A stretch of DNA of 64,000 bases from Belliella aquatica (GCF_014637795.1 NZ_BMFD01000008.1:1-64000), one strand, 5' to 3'; positions 35,117 to 44,466 are shown, counted from the first letter of the stretch. Program-made: numbers and translations. Notes: generated from the sequence alone by a model not told the origin.

Positions 35117-36166
35117 TTGAATAGGTCTTATTTATACTGTCTTTTTTTTGGCATCACTTTCACATTATTATCTGGAAAGACTTATGCTCAAGATCCGCAA
35201 TATAGTCAATATTATGCAGCACCTTTATATTTGAACCCGGCCTTTACGGGAGCTGAACAAGCTACTCGAATAGGTGCAAACTATAGGAATCAATGGCCAG
35301 GATTGAATGCACAATTCACAACATTCTCAGCCTATGTAGATACTTACTTAGAAGATTACAATAGTGGTGTAGGGTTCTTGGTTATGAATGACGTAGAAGG
35401 AGCAGCACAATTACGTTCCACTACAATTTCTGCGCTATATTCTTATGAATTGAGATTGGGGGAACGGGCCTTTTTCCGTCCAGGATTTCAGGCTTCCTAC
35501 ATCCGAAGAGATATTGGTTTCTATGAAAGTTTGCTTTTTGCTAATCAGATAGATGCCTCAGACCCTTTTGGTCCCTTAATAGGCACAAATGAGATAGAAG
35601 GATTTGGTGAGGCAGTGAATCTGCTTTCCCTTTCATTTGGTGGCCTTTTTTTTACAGAAAAATTTTGGTTCGGAGCTTCTGCCCATCATGTCAATCACCC
35701 CAATCAATCCTTTATTGAAAATGGGACGAGTAACCTTCCAATGAAATTCTCCTTTCATACAGGATATAAAATTTCGCTTGGTTCTGGTGGATATAGAAAT
35801 GACTTCACTCACATGTATAAAGAGAGATACTTTGTCCCCACTGTTAATTTCAAAAAACAAGGACCTTTTGAGCAATTAGATGTAGGTGCATATTTATTCA
35901 TGGAACCTATCATTTTTGGACTTTGGTACAGAGGCCTTCCTTACAAACCTGTAGAGCAACAAAGCAATCGCGACGCCATCGTAATGATGGTGGGCTTTAA
36001 CCTCCTATCAGGACTGAATATGGGATATAGCTACGACTACACAGTTTCCAACTTGGGTATTCAGTCAGGTGGAGCACATGAAGTCAGCCTTTCTTATGTT
36101 TTCCCAAGTAACAATCAAGGAAAACCAAGAAGAAGAGACACAATTTTACCTTGTCCTAAATTTTAA
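35117..36166 (+). CDS. PorP/SprF family type IX secretion system membrane protein
   Basis: This 349-residue outer-membrane barrel protein has a signal peptide ending AYA-like 'KTYAQ' and the hallmark QDPQYSQYYAAPLYLNPAFTG just after it. SprF is needed for delivery of the adhesin SprB in Flavobacterium; PorP relatives usually sit beside type B T9SS substrates. Only a TTG start (35117) is available, because a stop codon lies 18 bases upstream and no ATG precedes the signal peptide. The adjacent divergent gene encodes the likely cargo. Confidence 0.92.
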   Translation: MNRSYLYCLFFGITFTLLSGKTYAQDPQYSQYYAAPLYLNPAFTGAEQATRIGANYRNQWPGLNAQFTTFSAYVDTYLEDYNSGVGFLVMNDVEGAAQLRSTTISALYSYELRLGERAFFRPGFQASYIRRDIGFYESLLFANQIDASDPFGPLIGTNEIEGFGEAVNLLSLSFGGLFFTEKFWFGASAHHVNHPNQSFIENGTSNLPMKFSFHTGYKISLGSGGYRNDFTHMYKERYFVPTVNFKKQGPFEQLDVGAYLFMEPIIFGLWYRGLPYKPVEQQSNRDAIVMMVGFNLLSGLNMGYSYDYTVSNLGIQSGGAHEVSLSYVFPSNNQGKPRRRDTILPCPKF

Positions 36167-36177
36167 AGATTTTCATC

Positions 36178-37410
36178 ATGGATGCTGTATCGATCAAATA
36201 TCTTTTGGTAGGGGTAGTTGTGTTTGGCTTTCTATTTGAAAAATCCCTCAGCTTCTTAAACAGCAGAAGGAATGTTCCTGCTATTCCAAAAACTCTAGAT
36301 CAATACCTTGATGAAAAGAAACTAAAAAATGCAAAGTTGTACCAAAAAGCTAATTTTAACTTTGGATTAATCTCAGGAACATTCAGCTTCATCTTGACGA
36401 TTCTTATGATCTGTTTTGGAGTATTCGGATGGATAGATGAATCGTTGAGAGAATATATTGAAAACCCCTTGCTACTCTCTTTGATTTACTTTGCAGTGAT
36501 TTTTATCGGTTCTGACTTGATTTCTATTCCTTTTGATTATTACCATACTTTTAGAATTGAAGAGCATTTTGGTTTCAACAAGTCAAATAGAGCGACATTT
36601 TTTACAGATAAATTGAAAGGCTACCTGCTTTCCATTGTGGTCGGTGGTGGGTTGTTAGCATTACTGCTATGGCTTATACATCAGATTGGGAAAGATTTCT
36701 GGTGGCAATTTTGGATCTTGGCGTCTATTTTCATGGTATTTGTGAATCTATTCTATACTGCATGGATTCTTCCAATTTTCAACAAGCTTACCCCGCTGCA
36801 AAGTGGTGAGCTTAAGGAAAAGCTTATAGCTTATATAGCAAAAGTAAACTTCCCTTTAGAAAATCTTTTTGTGATAGATGGGAGTAAAAGGTCATCAAAA
36901 GCCAATGCATTCTTTTCTGGATTTGGAAAACGAAAAAAGGTGGTCCTTTATGATACGCTCATTGAGCAACATACCCCTGACGAAATTGTGGCAGTTTTGG
37001 CCCATGAAGTAGGTCATTACAAAAAGAAACATATTCTTATCGGAATGCTCAGCGGAGTGATTCAAGTGGGGATTCTGTTGTTTATCCTCTCCCAATTTAT
37101 CCATAGTCAAAATATGAGTATGGCACTTGGAGGAAGTGAAATGGCTATCCATCTGAACATCATTGGATTCACCATGCTCTTCTCCCCGATTTCAATGATC
37201 TTAGGAATATTTATGAATATGATTAGCAGAAAACATGAATTTGAAGCTGATGCATATGCTAAGGAAACCTTCGCGGGCGAACCTTTGGCGGAAGCCTTAA
37301 AAACGCTATCAATCAATTCGCTGAGTAATATCAATCCGCATCCTTGGTACGTTTTTGTGAATTACTCACATCCTCCTTTAATAGAAAGATTAAAAAAATT
37401 AGAAGGCTAA
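36178..37410 (+). CDS. M48 family membrane metallopeptidase (Ste24/CAAX protease-like)
   Basis: This 410-residue integral membrane zinc protease has several membrane helices (about 8, 60-85, 100-120, 150-180, 185-210, 290-310 and 325-350). The zinc site is HEVGH (His276, Glu277, His280) in VLAHEVGHYKKKH, with the third ligand Glu in RKHEFEADAYA (about 354). The NAFFSGFGKRKKVVLYDTL segment is typical of Ste24-type M48. In bacteria it is presumed to handle membrane-protein quality control. It starts 11 bases after the porP-like gene and may be co-transcribed. Confidence 0.92.
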   Translation: MDAVSIKYLLVGVVVFGFLFEKSLSFLNSRRNVPAIPKTLDQYLDEKKLKNAKLYQKANFNFGLISGTFSFILTILMICFGVFGWIDESLREYIENPLLLSLIYFAVIFIGSDLISIPFDYYHTFRIEEHFGFNKSNRATFFTDKLKGYLLSIVVGGGLLALLLWLIHQIGKDFWWQFWILASIFMVFVNLFYTAWILPIFNKLTPLQSGELKEKLIAYIAKVNFPLENLFVIDGSKRSSKANAFFSGFGKRKKVVLYDTLIEQHTPDEIVAVLAHEVGHYKKKHILIGMLSGVIQVGILLFILSQFIHSQNMSMALGGSEMAIHLNIIGFTMLFSPISMILGIFMNMISRKHEFEADAYAKETFAGEPLAEALKTLSINSLSNINPHPWYVFVNYSHPPLIERLKKLEG

Positions 37411-37503
37411 CGAGTGAAAAAAAGCAAGCCCTTTTTGAAGAAATAGAAGATAAATCACAGACCGAATTCTACTTATTTGCCTCTTTTTTAATAAATTAGC
37501 TTT

Positions 37504-38112
37504 ATGGAAACCAAAGACCAAAAAAACTTCTTAAACGAACCTGAAGCCCTTTATGGCACTTATTCCTATGCAGATTATCTTTCATGGGATTTGGAAGAAA
37601 TGGTTGAGCTGATCAAAGGCAAAATTTTTAGACAGGCCGCTGCACCCAGGAGGGTTCATCAAGAAGTTTCATCAATTGTCTCAAATAAAATCTTCAATTT
37701 TCTTGAAAACAAAAAGTGCAAAGTATTTACAGCCCCATTTGATGTTCGACTACCTGTTCACTCAAAACGGAATGAAGAAATATTCACTGTCGTACAACCT
37801 GATATTTGCGTTGTCTGTGACATGGACAAGCTTGATGAAATGGGCTGTGTGGGAGCACCGGATCTGATTATCGAAATTCTCTCCCCAAGCAACAACCAAA
37901 AAGAGTTGATCAATAAATACGAAGTCTATGAAGAAAGTGGTGTCAAAGAATATTGGATCATTCATCCTTCTGAAAAAACCCTTTTTATCTACACCCTAGT
38001 TGCTGGGAAATACATCCCTTCCAAACTTTACACCATCGGCCATCAAGTAGCCTCTACTGCCATTGAAGGTTTTGTTTTGGACTTAGAGCAAGTTTTTGAA
38101 GGATTGGAGTAA
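37504..38112 (+). CDS. Uma2 family (PD-(D/E)xK nuclease fold) protein
   Basis: The 202-residue protein belongs to Uma2/DUF820, a restriction-endonuclease-like fold common in Bacteroidota and cyanobacteria and of unclear function. Motifs: YELIKGKIF-type 'MVELIKGKIFRQAA' near residue 40, QPDICVVCD (catalytic Asp region), APDLIIEILSPSN (Glu), and KYEVYEESGVKEYWIIHP. No toxin partner or mobile element is evident. It stands alone between two unrelated genes. Confidence 0.88.
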   Translation: METKDQKNFLNEPEALYGTYSYADYLSWDLEEMVELIKGKIFRQAAAPRRVHQEVSSIVSNKIFNFLENKKCKVFTAPFDVRLPVHSKRNEEIFTVVQPDICVVCDMDKLDEMGCVGAPDLIIEILSPSNNQKELINKYEVYEESGVKEYWIIHPSEKTLFIYTLVAGKYIPSKLYTIGHQVASTAIEGFVLDLEQVFEGLE

Positions 38113-38159
38113 TGAGTTTATGGTTTTATGAAATTAGTGTCGATGTAGTCGTAAACATC

Positions 38160-38666
38160 TTACTGCTTAACAACCTCGTCTAAATCACTTTGAAAACTTG
38201 GTATACTCGGATTTGATAATTGCATAATCCGATTGCTTTTCACAATAAAAGCTATTGAACTTACTTTATCAACGATGTTCTCATCATAAAATGTTTTTTC
38301 GGGGTCAAAAAGAATTGGATGTTTGAAGTCATTTTTCTTCAACCAACTTTCTAATTTTTCTTTGCGCTTACCCGAGTAGTAAAAGATAAATTTGTATTCA
38401 GGATTATTTTCAATTGCAGTTTCCCAATCAAAGTTTAAAATAGAATATTCGCCAAGATTTGAAGTGTATGTTACTACTTGATGCTCACTATCAAACCAGT
38501 CTTGTGAAAATGAAACATCTTCAAAGGGATTGACCACTTCTGCATTTTCAAAATGAACAATTTCTCTCCCTTGTGATTTTTCAAGGTTTGAAGACCACAT
38601 AAATACAACAATAATTATCGCTATCAATAGCAAAATAATTTTATTTAAAGTCAGGTACTTTCGCAT
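38160..38666 (-). CDS. Membrane-anchored thioredoxin-like protein lacking CxxC
   Basis: The 168-residue protein has an N-terminal membrane anchor (about 8-25) and then a periplasmic domain. The block YKFIFYYSGKRKEKLESWLK (about 91-110) then HPILFDPEKTFYDENIV and SSIAFIVKSNRIMQL follows the order of a redoxin-like fold, but there is no CxxC, so a disulfide reductase role is unlikely. The start overlaps the upstream propeller gene by 26 bases. I have seen such partners beside six-bladed propeller lipoproteins; function unknown. Confidence 0.65.
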   Translation of the reverse strand: MRKYLTLNKIILLLIAIIIVVFMWSSNLEKSQGREIVHFENAEVVNPFEDVSFSQDWFDSEHQVVTYTSNLGEYSILNFDWETAIENNPEYKFIFYYSGKRKEKLESWLKKNDFKHPILFDPEKTFYDENIVDKVSSIAFIVKSNRIMQLSNPSIPSFQSDLDEVVKQ

Positions 38667-39765
38667 AGATTATAACGGGGTTTCCATCTTTTTCAAATTT
38701 TAAATTCTCTTTTACTCGATCAGAAATACTATCCATAAACTTTTCGGCGATTCTAGAGTATGCATAAAATAAAACATTCCCACTTTCATCAAAACCAAAA
38801 GGAGAATAAAAAAAAGCTGATTGATCTTGATCAACTTTTACTTTAATGCGTTTTCCACTACTTTTTTCAATAAATAATAATTCCTTTCGAGGAACACCAT
38901 CCTCTTGGATTTGAATTTCAATTAAAAAATGCTTTTCACTTTCAGCAATGAAACTGATGTTGGCAAATCCATTTTCATTGATCATCTCAAACCCTTCAAA
39001 TGGATCTTTCTGCCAAAACAAATCAGGTACTTGGTAGGATCCGAAATCAATTTCATAAACCAGCTTTAAATCCTGCTCTCCCAATTCATATACTTCTGAC
39101 AATAAGCTTTCCTTGAATAATGTTCTTCTATATCCTTGAAAGAAACTTCTTTCTAAAAACGGCAAAATTTCATCACCAAAATCATTTTCTAAATATTCTT
39201 TGTCTTTGTTAAAGTCTTTATCATATCGATTCAACCTGTATTTTCCAGCCACTTTATTATAACCAGAATATAAGTACCATTTATTTTTAATTTTATCATC
39301 AATGAAGGTATAGCCGTTAGCTTCTACTCTTCGTTTGTCAAGTAAAGAATTGTGTTTATTCCATTTAGAAATTTCAACTTGATCACCAAGATTGCTCAAG
39401 ACTATAATTGTATCATTAGAGACTAAAAAGTCTCTAATATTTAAGATTGTGTTTGGCCCTTCTCCAACTTGTGCAACATAACCCAAAGATCTTCCTTCTG
39501 AATCAAAACCAAAAATACTATTTGAATTATTTAAATCTAAAACCCAAAAATTATCTCTACTAAACCTGACATCAAGATACATTCCCAGAAGATTAGATTT
39601 AGTTGCCTCAAACTGAATCATTTTATTGATTTCTAAATCCTTAAAGTCATATTCTTCAACAGACTTTAGAATAATTATTTTGTCGGAATTTTCACTTTTC
39701 CCACAGGATACAATCAATAAAATGAAAGCAATTAATGAAGCTATATTTATACTTTTACTATTCAT
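38641..39765 (-). CDS. Six-bladed beta-propeller lipoprotein
   Basis: The 374-residue protein has a signal peptide with lipobox LIVSCG (Cys about 21). The body has repeated short blades typical of 6-bladed (NHL-like) propellers: 'FWVLDLNNSNSIFGFDSEGRSLGYVAQVGEGPNTI' is the blade with the conserved GEGP turn, and later 'NVLFYAYSRIAEKF'. Such proteins are common in Bacteroidota and have no known enzymatic role. It overlaps the thioredoxin-like gene and follows the regulatory-domain gene by 74 bases in the same direction. Confidence 0.8.
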   Translation of the reverse strand: MNSKSINIASLIAFILLIVSCGKSENSDKIIILKSVEEYDFKDLEINKMIQFEATKSNLLGMYLDVRFSRDNFWVLDLNNSNSIFGFDSEGRSLGYVAQVGEGPNTILNIRDFLVSNDTIIVLSNLGDQVEISKWNKHNSLLDKRRVEANGYTFIDDKIKNKWYLYSGYNKVAGKYRLNRYDKDFNKDKEYLENDFGDEILPFLERSFFQGYRRTLFKESLLSEVYELGEQDLKLVYEIDFGSYQVPDLFWQKDPFEGFEMINENGFANISFIAESEKHFLIEIQIQEDGVPRKELLFIEKSSGKRIKVKVDQDQSAFFYSPFGFDESGNVLFYAYSRIAEKFMDSISDRVKENLKFEKDGNPVIIYAKVPDFK

Positions 39766-39839
39766 ATTATAGGGTCACTTACTTGTAATTTGCTAGTGTT
39801 GTATCTTAGAATAATTAAATTACGCTGTCGTATTTGTAA

Positions 39840-40979
39840 TTATTTTTTCATTACAATAGTATCGATAAAATCAATTCCAACTTTTTTCTTCTTGTCAGGC
39901 TTTTCATTAGTGTGTTCATGAAAAACCAACTTTGCTTTTACCCTTTTTGAGCCTAGTTCGGGGGAGATACCAACCCTCTTAAACTCATTTATTTCAACTT
40001 GCTTGACATAAGATAGGCCATCTACCAAAAAATAGTCAATTCTTAAATCAATATCCCCTTTTGCATAACCATGAACCTGATGTGTAAATTCAGAAGTATT
40101 TCTAATTATTTTCCTTTCAATCGTTTTTATTTGATAAGTATTTATATTGACCCAATAGATTACATGTCCGTTTGTACCCTTTTTGACTAATTTTACAAAC
40201 TTTTCTCCATCAAGTTCTTGCAGATCTTCAAAACTCCAATTTGAAACTTTTTCTATATCTGGTTCGTAGAGCAACCGCTTTTCAATTCCATTTTTATTTA
40301 TCATGAAACTATATAAATATGTGTCATGGGTTAATCCAAGCCTACCATTTAAAAAGTCAAAATTCAATAAATCCCCAACAGATTCATGTGAATATTTTTG
40401 CTCCCCTTCTAGATTGTTGAGTTTTTTAAAATAAACATCATCATTGTTGGTAAATCGATTTTTTCCTGTGGCTTTTCTAAATCCTTGAGCATCATATAAG
40501 ACTTCCATTTCATAATTAAAAGTCGGGTCGCCATCTTCAATCACTTGCTCAGAATAACTTGCCAATCCCGTATAACTCTTCGTGTAGAAAGTTATATCCA
40601 CCATCTCCATAGTCTTGAGATAAAAATCAGATGGGCTGATGCCAATATCCACGACTGAGACTCCGCTCAATTCCATATCATTTTCCTCTAACAAGACTTC
40701 ATTGATTTGATCAGATTTAAGTTGCTTGATTTGTAGCACTTTGACTTCATACCCCATAAATGATATCTTGACCTCATCATCTGAATATTTGGAAGGTACG
40801 GTAAGGGTGCCAAGACCATTTGAATTGGTCACAACGCCCTGAAGTGTATTACTGATTTGAATATGGGCATAACTCACAGGTTCAGCATCTGCAGCCCGTT
40901 TGACTGCAAAAATGAAGGTTTGTGCCGTCGCTGTCCAAGAAAGTGACAACAGTAGGATCAAAGAAAAAAAACTTTTCAT
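39840..40979 (-). CDS. Carboxypeptidase-regulatory-like domain protein
   Basis: This 379-residue exported protein has a signal peptide (about 1-19, ending ATAQ). Residues about 22-100 are a carboxypeptidase-D-regulatory-like beta-sandwich with AEPVSYAHIQISNT...GVVTNSNGLGTLTVP and VKISFMGYEV, as in the plug-preceding domains of SusC-like receptors. The rest is an extended beta region not recognised. It begins three bases after the stop of the upstream propeller gene, so they are tightly coupled. Confidence 0.8.
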   Translation of the reverse strand: MKSFFSLILLLSLSWTATAQTFIFAVKRAADAEPVSYAHIQISNTLQGVVTNSNGLGTLTVPSKYSDDEVKISFMGYEVKVLQIKQLKSDQINEVLLEENDMELSGVSVVDIGISPSDFYLKTMEMVDITFYTKSYTGLASYSEQVIEDGDPTFNYEMEVLYDAQGFRKATGKNRFTNNDDVYFKKLNNLEGEQKYSHESVGDLLNFDFLNGRLGLTHDTYLYSFMINKNGIEKRLLYEPDIEKVSNWSFEDLQELDGEKFVKLVKKGTNGHVIYWVNINTYQIKTIERKIIRNTSEFTHQVHGYAKGDIDLRIDYFLVDGLSYVKQVEINEFKRVGISPELGSKRVKAKLVFHEHTNEKPDKKKKVGIDFIDTIVMKK

Positions 40980-40981
40980 AT

Positions 40982-42142
40982 CTATTCCAATTTAAATTTA
41001 TAAACTACAATCTCTTCATTGTCAGGATTTCCTCCAGATCCATCTGCATAAAAGTATTCACCGATTTTCCCGATTACTTTAAAATAATTTGGGATCTCAA
41101 CATCGCCAATCAAGACCTTACTTTTATAAATCTGCATGCGAAGTGGATTATCTTCATATTCCGTTGACGACCTGTCTTTTGAACCTGTGTTATAAGTTCT
41201 AAATAACAAGTCATCTTCAGCAATGAATTTGATCTGTCTATAAAAGCCATTTCGCGCTCTATTTCCCTTCCAATAATCATCATAGTCATCCAATTCACTC
41301 ACTTCAATATACTCTTGAATCATCCCTTTTCCACTTACTCCAAAAGCTTCTTTAAAATTGAAATCTTTATCTGCGATGTAGATAAGAGAGTCAGGTTCGA
41401 AGCTGATATAAATCTCATCATCTGATAAGTCATGATAATAAAAATCAAAATGAGGGATGTATTTGTATTTGAGATAAATTGGAGGCTTTTTTCCCAAAAC
41501 CCTTAAAATCTTGCCTGTCTTCAAATCAAACTCTCCATAATTTGCAGATTTCTTATAGTACTTTTCATGCATCAAGAAATTAAGTTTTGGATTAGATGTC
41601 TCAATCTTAGAATAAAATTTTCCATCCCTTACAAATATTTCATTATTAGAATATTTCACTTCATAAATGCCTGGATCATCGGGTTGGGGATTGGATTCGA
41701 TTTCTTTCATAGAACTCCCGTGATAGAAATCCAAAACTGTTCTATTGGAGAGTTCATTTTTTTGATCAAATTCATAGATCGTATAACCACTCAAGAAATA
41801 TTTGAAATCACCTGAAATAATGAAATTCTCAAATCTCTGAATTTCAGAGGGCCCTTCTCCTTTTGAGATGGGAGTTTCAAGGTAATTCCCTTCAGCGTCA
41901 AACTTTAATAATTGCGAATTGAGCTTATCAACGAAATAGATGTTCTCGTTAGAAATAACAGCCTCACCTCTCCCGATAAGATCTTCGATGTCAAATTCTA
42001 GCTTTTCAAGCTTGATCTGATTGATGTCTTCTTCAGAATTATTTGAGATTATAGTCAATTCTTTACTTTCTGATTTTTCCTGCTTGGAGCATGCCATAGC
42101 CACCAAAAGAAAGAGGCATACGGTCAAAAACTTATTTTTCAT
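40982..42142 (-). CDS. Six-bladed beta-propeller lipoprotein
   Basis: The 386-residue lipoprotein has lipobox VAMAC (Cys about 18). The blade with the GEGP turn is present: QLLKFDAEGNYLETPISKGEGPSEIQRF (about 78-105). Other blades include IYEFDQKNELSNRTVLDFY and YISFEPDSLIYIADKDFNF. It is the first gene of a minus-strand set: propeller, regulatory-domain protein, propeller, thioredoxin-like protein. Role unknown, perhaps a surface sensor or binding module. Confidence 0.8.
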   Translation of the reverse strand: MKNKFLTVCLFLLVAMACSKQEKSESKELTIISNNSEEDINQIKLEKLEFDIEDLIGRGEAVISNENIYFVDKLNSQLLKFDAEGNYLETPISKGEGPSEIQRFENFIISGDFKYFLSGYTIYEFDQKNELSNRTVLDFYHGSSMKEIESNPQPDDPGIYEVKYSNNEIFVRDGKFYSKIETSNPKLNFLMHEKYYKKSANYGEFDLKTGKILRVLGKKPPIYLKYKYIPHFDFYYHDLSDDEIYISFEPDSLIYIADKDFNFKEAFGVSGKGMIQEYIEVSELDDYDDYWKGNRARNGFYRQIKFIAEDDLLFRTYNTGSKDRSSTEYEDNPLRMQIYKSKVLIGDVEIPNYFKVIGKIGEYFYADGSGGNPDNEEIVVYKFKLE

Positions 42143-42289
42143 AAAAAAGGAGTTAAAAACAACATCTAAAAATTAAGGAATTAAGACGTAAAAAAAATAT
42201 TAGTGAATGAAAATCCATTTCCTTTTACAAATTCATAAACTGTTTTTGATACATTACGTATTTTTATGTCATACTCCTCTTGTTGTGCT

Positions 42290-42988
42290 ATGAAAAAACT
42301 CTTAATTATTTTCTTCACACTTTATTTTTCAAGCAGTTCCTTTGCGCAAGATCTACTTTGGGGCTTACAACTCAAAAGCGGTATTGCTACACAGGATTTT
42401 TATCAAGAGTCAGGAAGATTGGTGGTGCCTGAATTGGCCTTTTTTACCAATTATCAAATCCCTAATAAACCGATTGAAGTAGGCTTCAGTCTTGGCTATG
42501 GCCTCTATGGTACAGAACTCGAAAAACGCAATGATCTTTATGTAGGATTCAATGACGAATTGAGATTGAGAAGAAATAACAATATGCTGAGTATGGCTGG
42601 CGTATTCAGGTTTTTCCCTCAGGTTTATGGAAAAGTTTTTCCATTTGTAGAAGCACAATTGGGTGCTATATATGCTTATTCTCGGTTTAAGATTAGAGAA
42701 ACTGCCACCACAGAACCTATAGAAGAGGACCGAGACATGGGAGATTGGGCAAGGATGAATCAGCTGGGTGGAGGCTTGCTCATTCCCTTAGGTAAGGATA
42801 TTAATGGAAACCTTGAAATCAGACTGATGTATCAAAATACAAGTAGATTGGATTACCTCAAAAGTGGAGACACCACATTTCGTCCTGACCCAGATGGGCA
42901 AGTCAATGGAGTTTTTGAGTACAATATCCGAAGATCAACTTTGAATATGATACAACCATCAATTGGAGTTAGTTTTTACTTCGATTAG
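42290..42988 (+). CDS. Outer-membrane beta-barrel protein
   Basis: The 232-residue protein has a signal peptide (MKKLLIIFFTLYFSSSSFAQ) and strands with alternating pattern: LELGFSLGYGLYG-like 'EVGFSLGYGLYGTEL', 'MLSMAGVFRFFPQVYGKVFPFVEAQLGAIYAYSRF', 'ISIGVSFYF' end with terminal aromatic Phe-Asp. This fits a small porin-like barrel (OmpA-like or Opacity-type). The start at 42290 is chosen over 42266 because it begins the signal peptide. It is divergent from the propeller genes and ends at a terminator. Confidence 0.78.
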   Translation: MKKLLIIFFTLYFSSSSFAQDLLWGLQLKSGIATQDFYQESGRLVVPELAFFTNYQIPNKPIEVGFSLGYGLYGTELEKRNDLYVGFNDELRLRRNNNMLSMAGVFRFFPQVYGKVFPFVEAQLGAIYAYSRFKIRETATTEPIEEDRDMGDWARMNQLGGGLLIPLGKDINGNLEIRLMYQNTSRLDYLKSGDTTFRPDPDGQVNGVFEYNIRRSTLNMIQPSIGVSFYFD

Positions 42989-43051
42989 CCTTTTTTGGCA
43001 TGGAGTTTGAAAATTGATTCATCAGAATACTAAACCAACTATTACAATCCC

Positions 43052-43089
43052 AAAAACAGCCGAGGGAGAAATACCCCGGCTGTTTTTTT
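43052..43089. terminator. Intrinsic terminator between convergent genes
   Basis: The stem AAAAACAGCCG (from 43052)/CGGCTGTTTTT has an inner GG/CC pair after one mismatch and is followed by further T. It lies between the outer-membrane protein (stop 42988) and the DUF4221-like gene (stop 43122) and can act in both directions. Confidence 0.8.
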
Positions 43090-43121
43090 ATGCATAAATC
43101 TTGCTCTAAAAGATCATTTCA

Positions 43122-44312
43122 TCAATCCACAATTTTCACTTTATAGAAGACATTGTAATCGCGTTCCTCTTCTGGATTTGCATTGTCATTGATGTAAATC
43201 ACCCCATTTTTATCCATAAACTCAACTGAACCATTGACTGGTAACTCATTGATTATCCCTATTTGCTCCTCATTCTTAACAAGGATAAAATAAGGTTTTA
43301 CGTATTGTTTATATACTTCTTTGTATTCATCGCTAGTCCAATACTGCTCAGAAATTGCTCTTAATTCGCTCATTTTTGATTCAGGGATAGTAGAGAAAAA
43401 CTGAATCAGGCAATACTCTCCTGCATATAGCACATTACTGAACTTTGGATATTCACTGTATCCAGTCGGATTATCAGGGGAGAAGATTGGGGCAGTATCA
43501 GGTCTATTGGGATGCTGCACTTGGATTTCTTTAGTAAGCTTTATTTCATCTTCAATTTCATAAAAGAACAATTGTGAGCCATGTAAAGGAAGCATTGCGT
43601 AAGACTTTTTGGTGTCATGAACGGAAACAAAAGACAAATCATTGCCCACATACCTTCGATTGACTCTAGGTTCCCAAGTGGGGGGATAGGTCTCTAAGAT
43701 TTCATTTTCTTCTGTGTCTAAATTATACCTATAAATCGCACTGATTTTATCGTAGTACTCCACTGGCGGAACATCTTCATCAAGTTCTTTCACTGAAAAT
43801 AAATTTTGCTCCTCTCCTATCATCATCATCTGACCATCTTTCATATAAGGATGAAAAGTTGTTCTATTATTATAAATACTTAACCGGTAAAGTTCTTTCG
43901 TATTGAAAGGGACTTTTTTGAGCTGATTTCCTTCCAAATCATAGATAAAGTAAGATGTGAAAAAACCTTGTGCAACAAAACGATCTTCATCCAGAAACTT
44001 ATATCCCATTGCTCCATTTTTACCCACACCATTGGGTCCATCATCGGTAAATGAAAATTCATTTAGTTTCTCTCCTTTTAAATCTGTCAAAAAGACATTT
44101 TTGTTTTTAGACACAAAAAGCGCCTTCCCCGCTTCCAAATTAATATCTTGAAGACGAAGAATTGACAACTCATCCACAACCAAGGAATCTATAAGTTCCA
44201 ATTCAATGATTTTGGACGGATTGACATCAATATTTTCCTGACTTTGGTTACAACTATACAGAACCAAACAAAAGATCAATGAAGGTAAAAGTTGCTTGTA
44301 CGTTTTTCTCAT
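43122..44312 (-). CDS. DUF4221-like six-bladed beta-propeller lipoprotein
   Basis: The 396-residue lipoprotein has lipobox VLYSC (Cys about 20 in MRKTYKQLLPSLIFCLVLYSC). A DUF4221-type propeller is suggested by 'VFLTDLKGEKLNEFSFTDDGPNGVG' and 'LFFYEIEDEIKLTKEIQVQHPNRPD'. The ATG at 44312 is chosen because a longer start would run into the TTATCCGC repeat copy D and has no signal peptide. Function unknown. Confidence 0.78.
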   Translation of the reverse strand: MRKTYKQLLPSLIFCLVLYSCNQSQENIDVNPSKIIELELIDSLVVDELSILRLQDINLEAGKALFVSKNKNVFLTDLKGEKLNEFSFTDDGPNGVGKNGAMGYKFLDEDRFVAQGFFTSYFIYDLEGNQLKKVPFNTKELYRLSIYNNRTTFHPYMKDGQMMMIGEEQNLFSVKELDEDVPPVEYYDKISAIYRYNLDTEENEILETYPPTWEPRVNRRYVGNDLSFVSVHDTKKSYAMLPLHGSQLFFYEIEDEIKLTKEIQVQHPNRPDTAPIFSPDNPTGYSEYPKFSNVLYAGEYCLIQFFSTIPESKMSELRAISEQYWTSDEYKEVYKQYVKPYFILVKNEEQIGIINELPVNGSVEFMDKNGVIYINDNANPEEERDYNVFYKVKIVD

Positions 44313-44329
44313 AATGTTAAAGTAAGTGA

Positions 44330-44466
44330 TTATCCGCAATGGCATCAGTAGGCCATTTTTCACTTGTAATAATGCGGACAATTGTTATTGGTAGATTAGT
44401 TATTAGTGCACCAATTGATTTAAAACACACCATTTTGTTTGGCTACTGAAATGAAAGTGGATATAC
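44330..44466 (+). repeat. TTATCCGC dispersed repeat, copy D
   Basis: It begins TTATCCGCAATGGCATCAGT, has ATGCGGACAATTGTTATTGGT, then ACACCATTTTGTTTGGCTACT, and ends GTGGATATAC (44466). It lies upstream of the DUF4221-like gene, between it and the RND operon end. Confidence 0.75.

Noticed and set aside
44313-44381. A longer start for the DUF4221-like lipoprotein
   Set aside because: It would read through the TTATCCGC repeat and put 23 residues before the lipoprotein signal.
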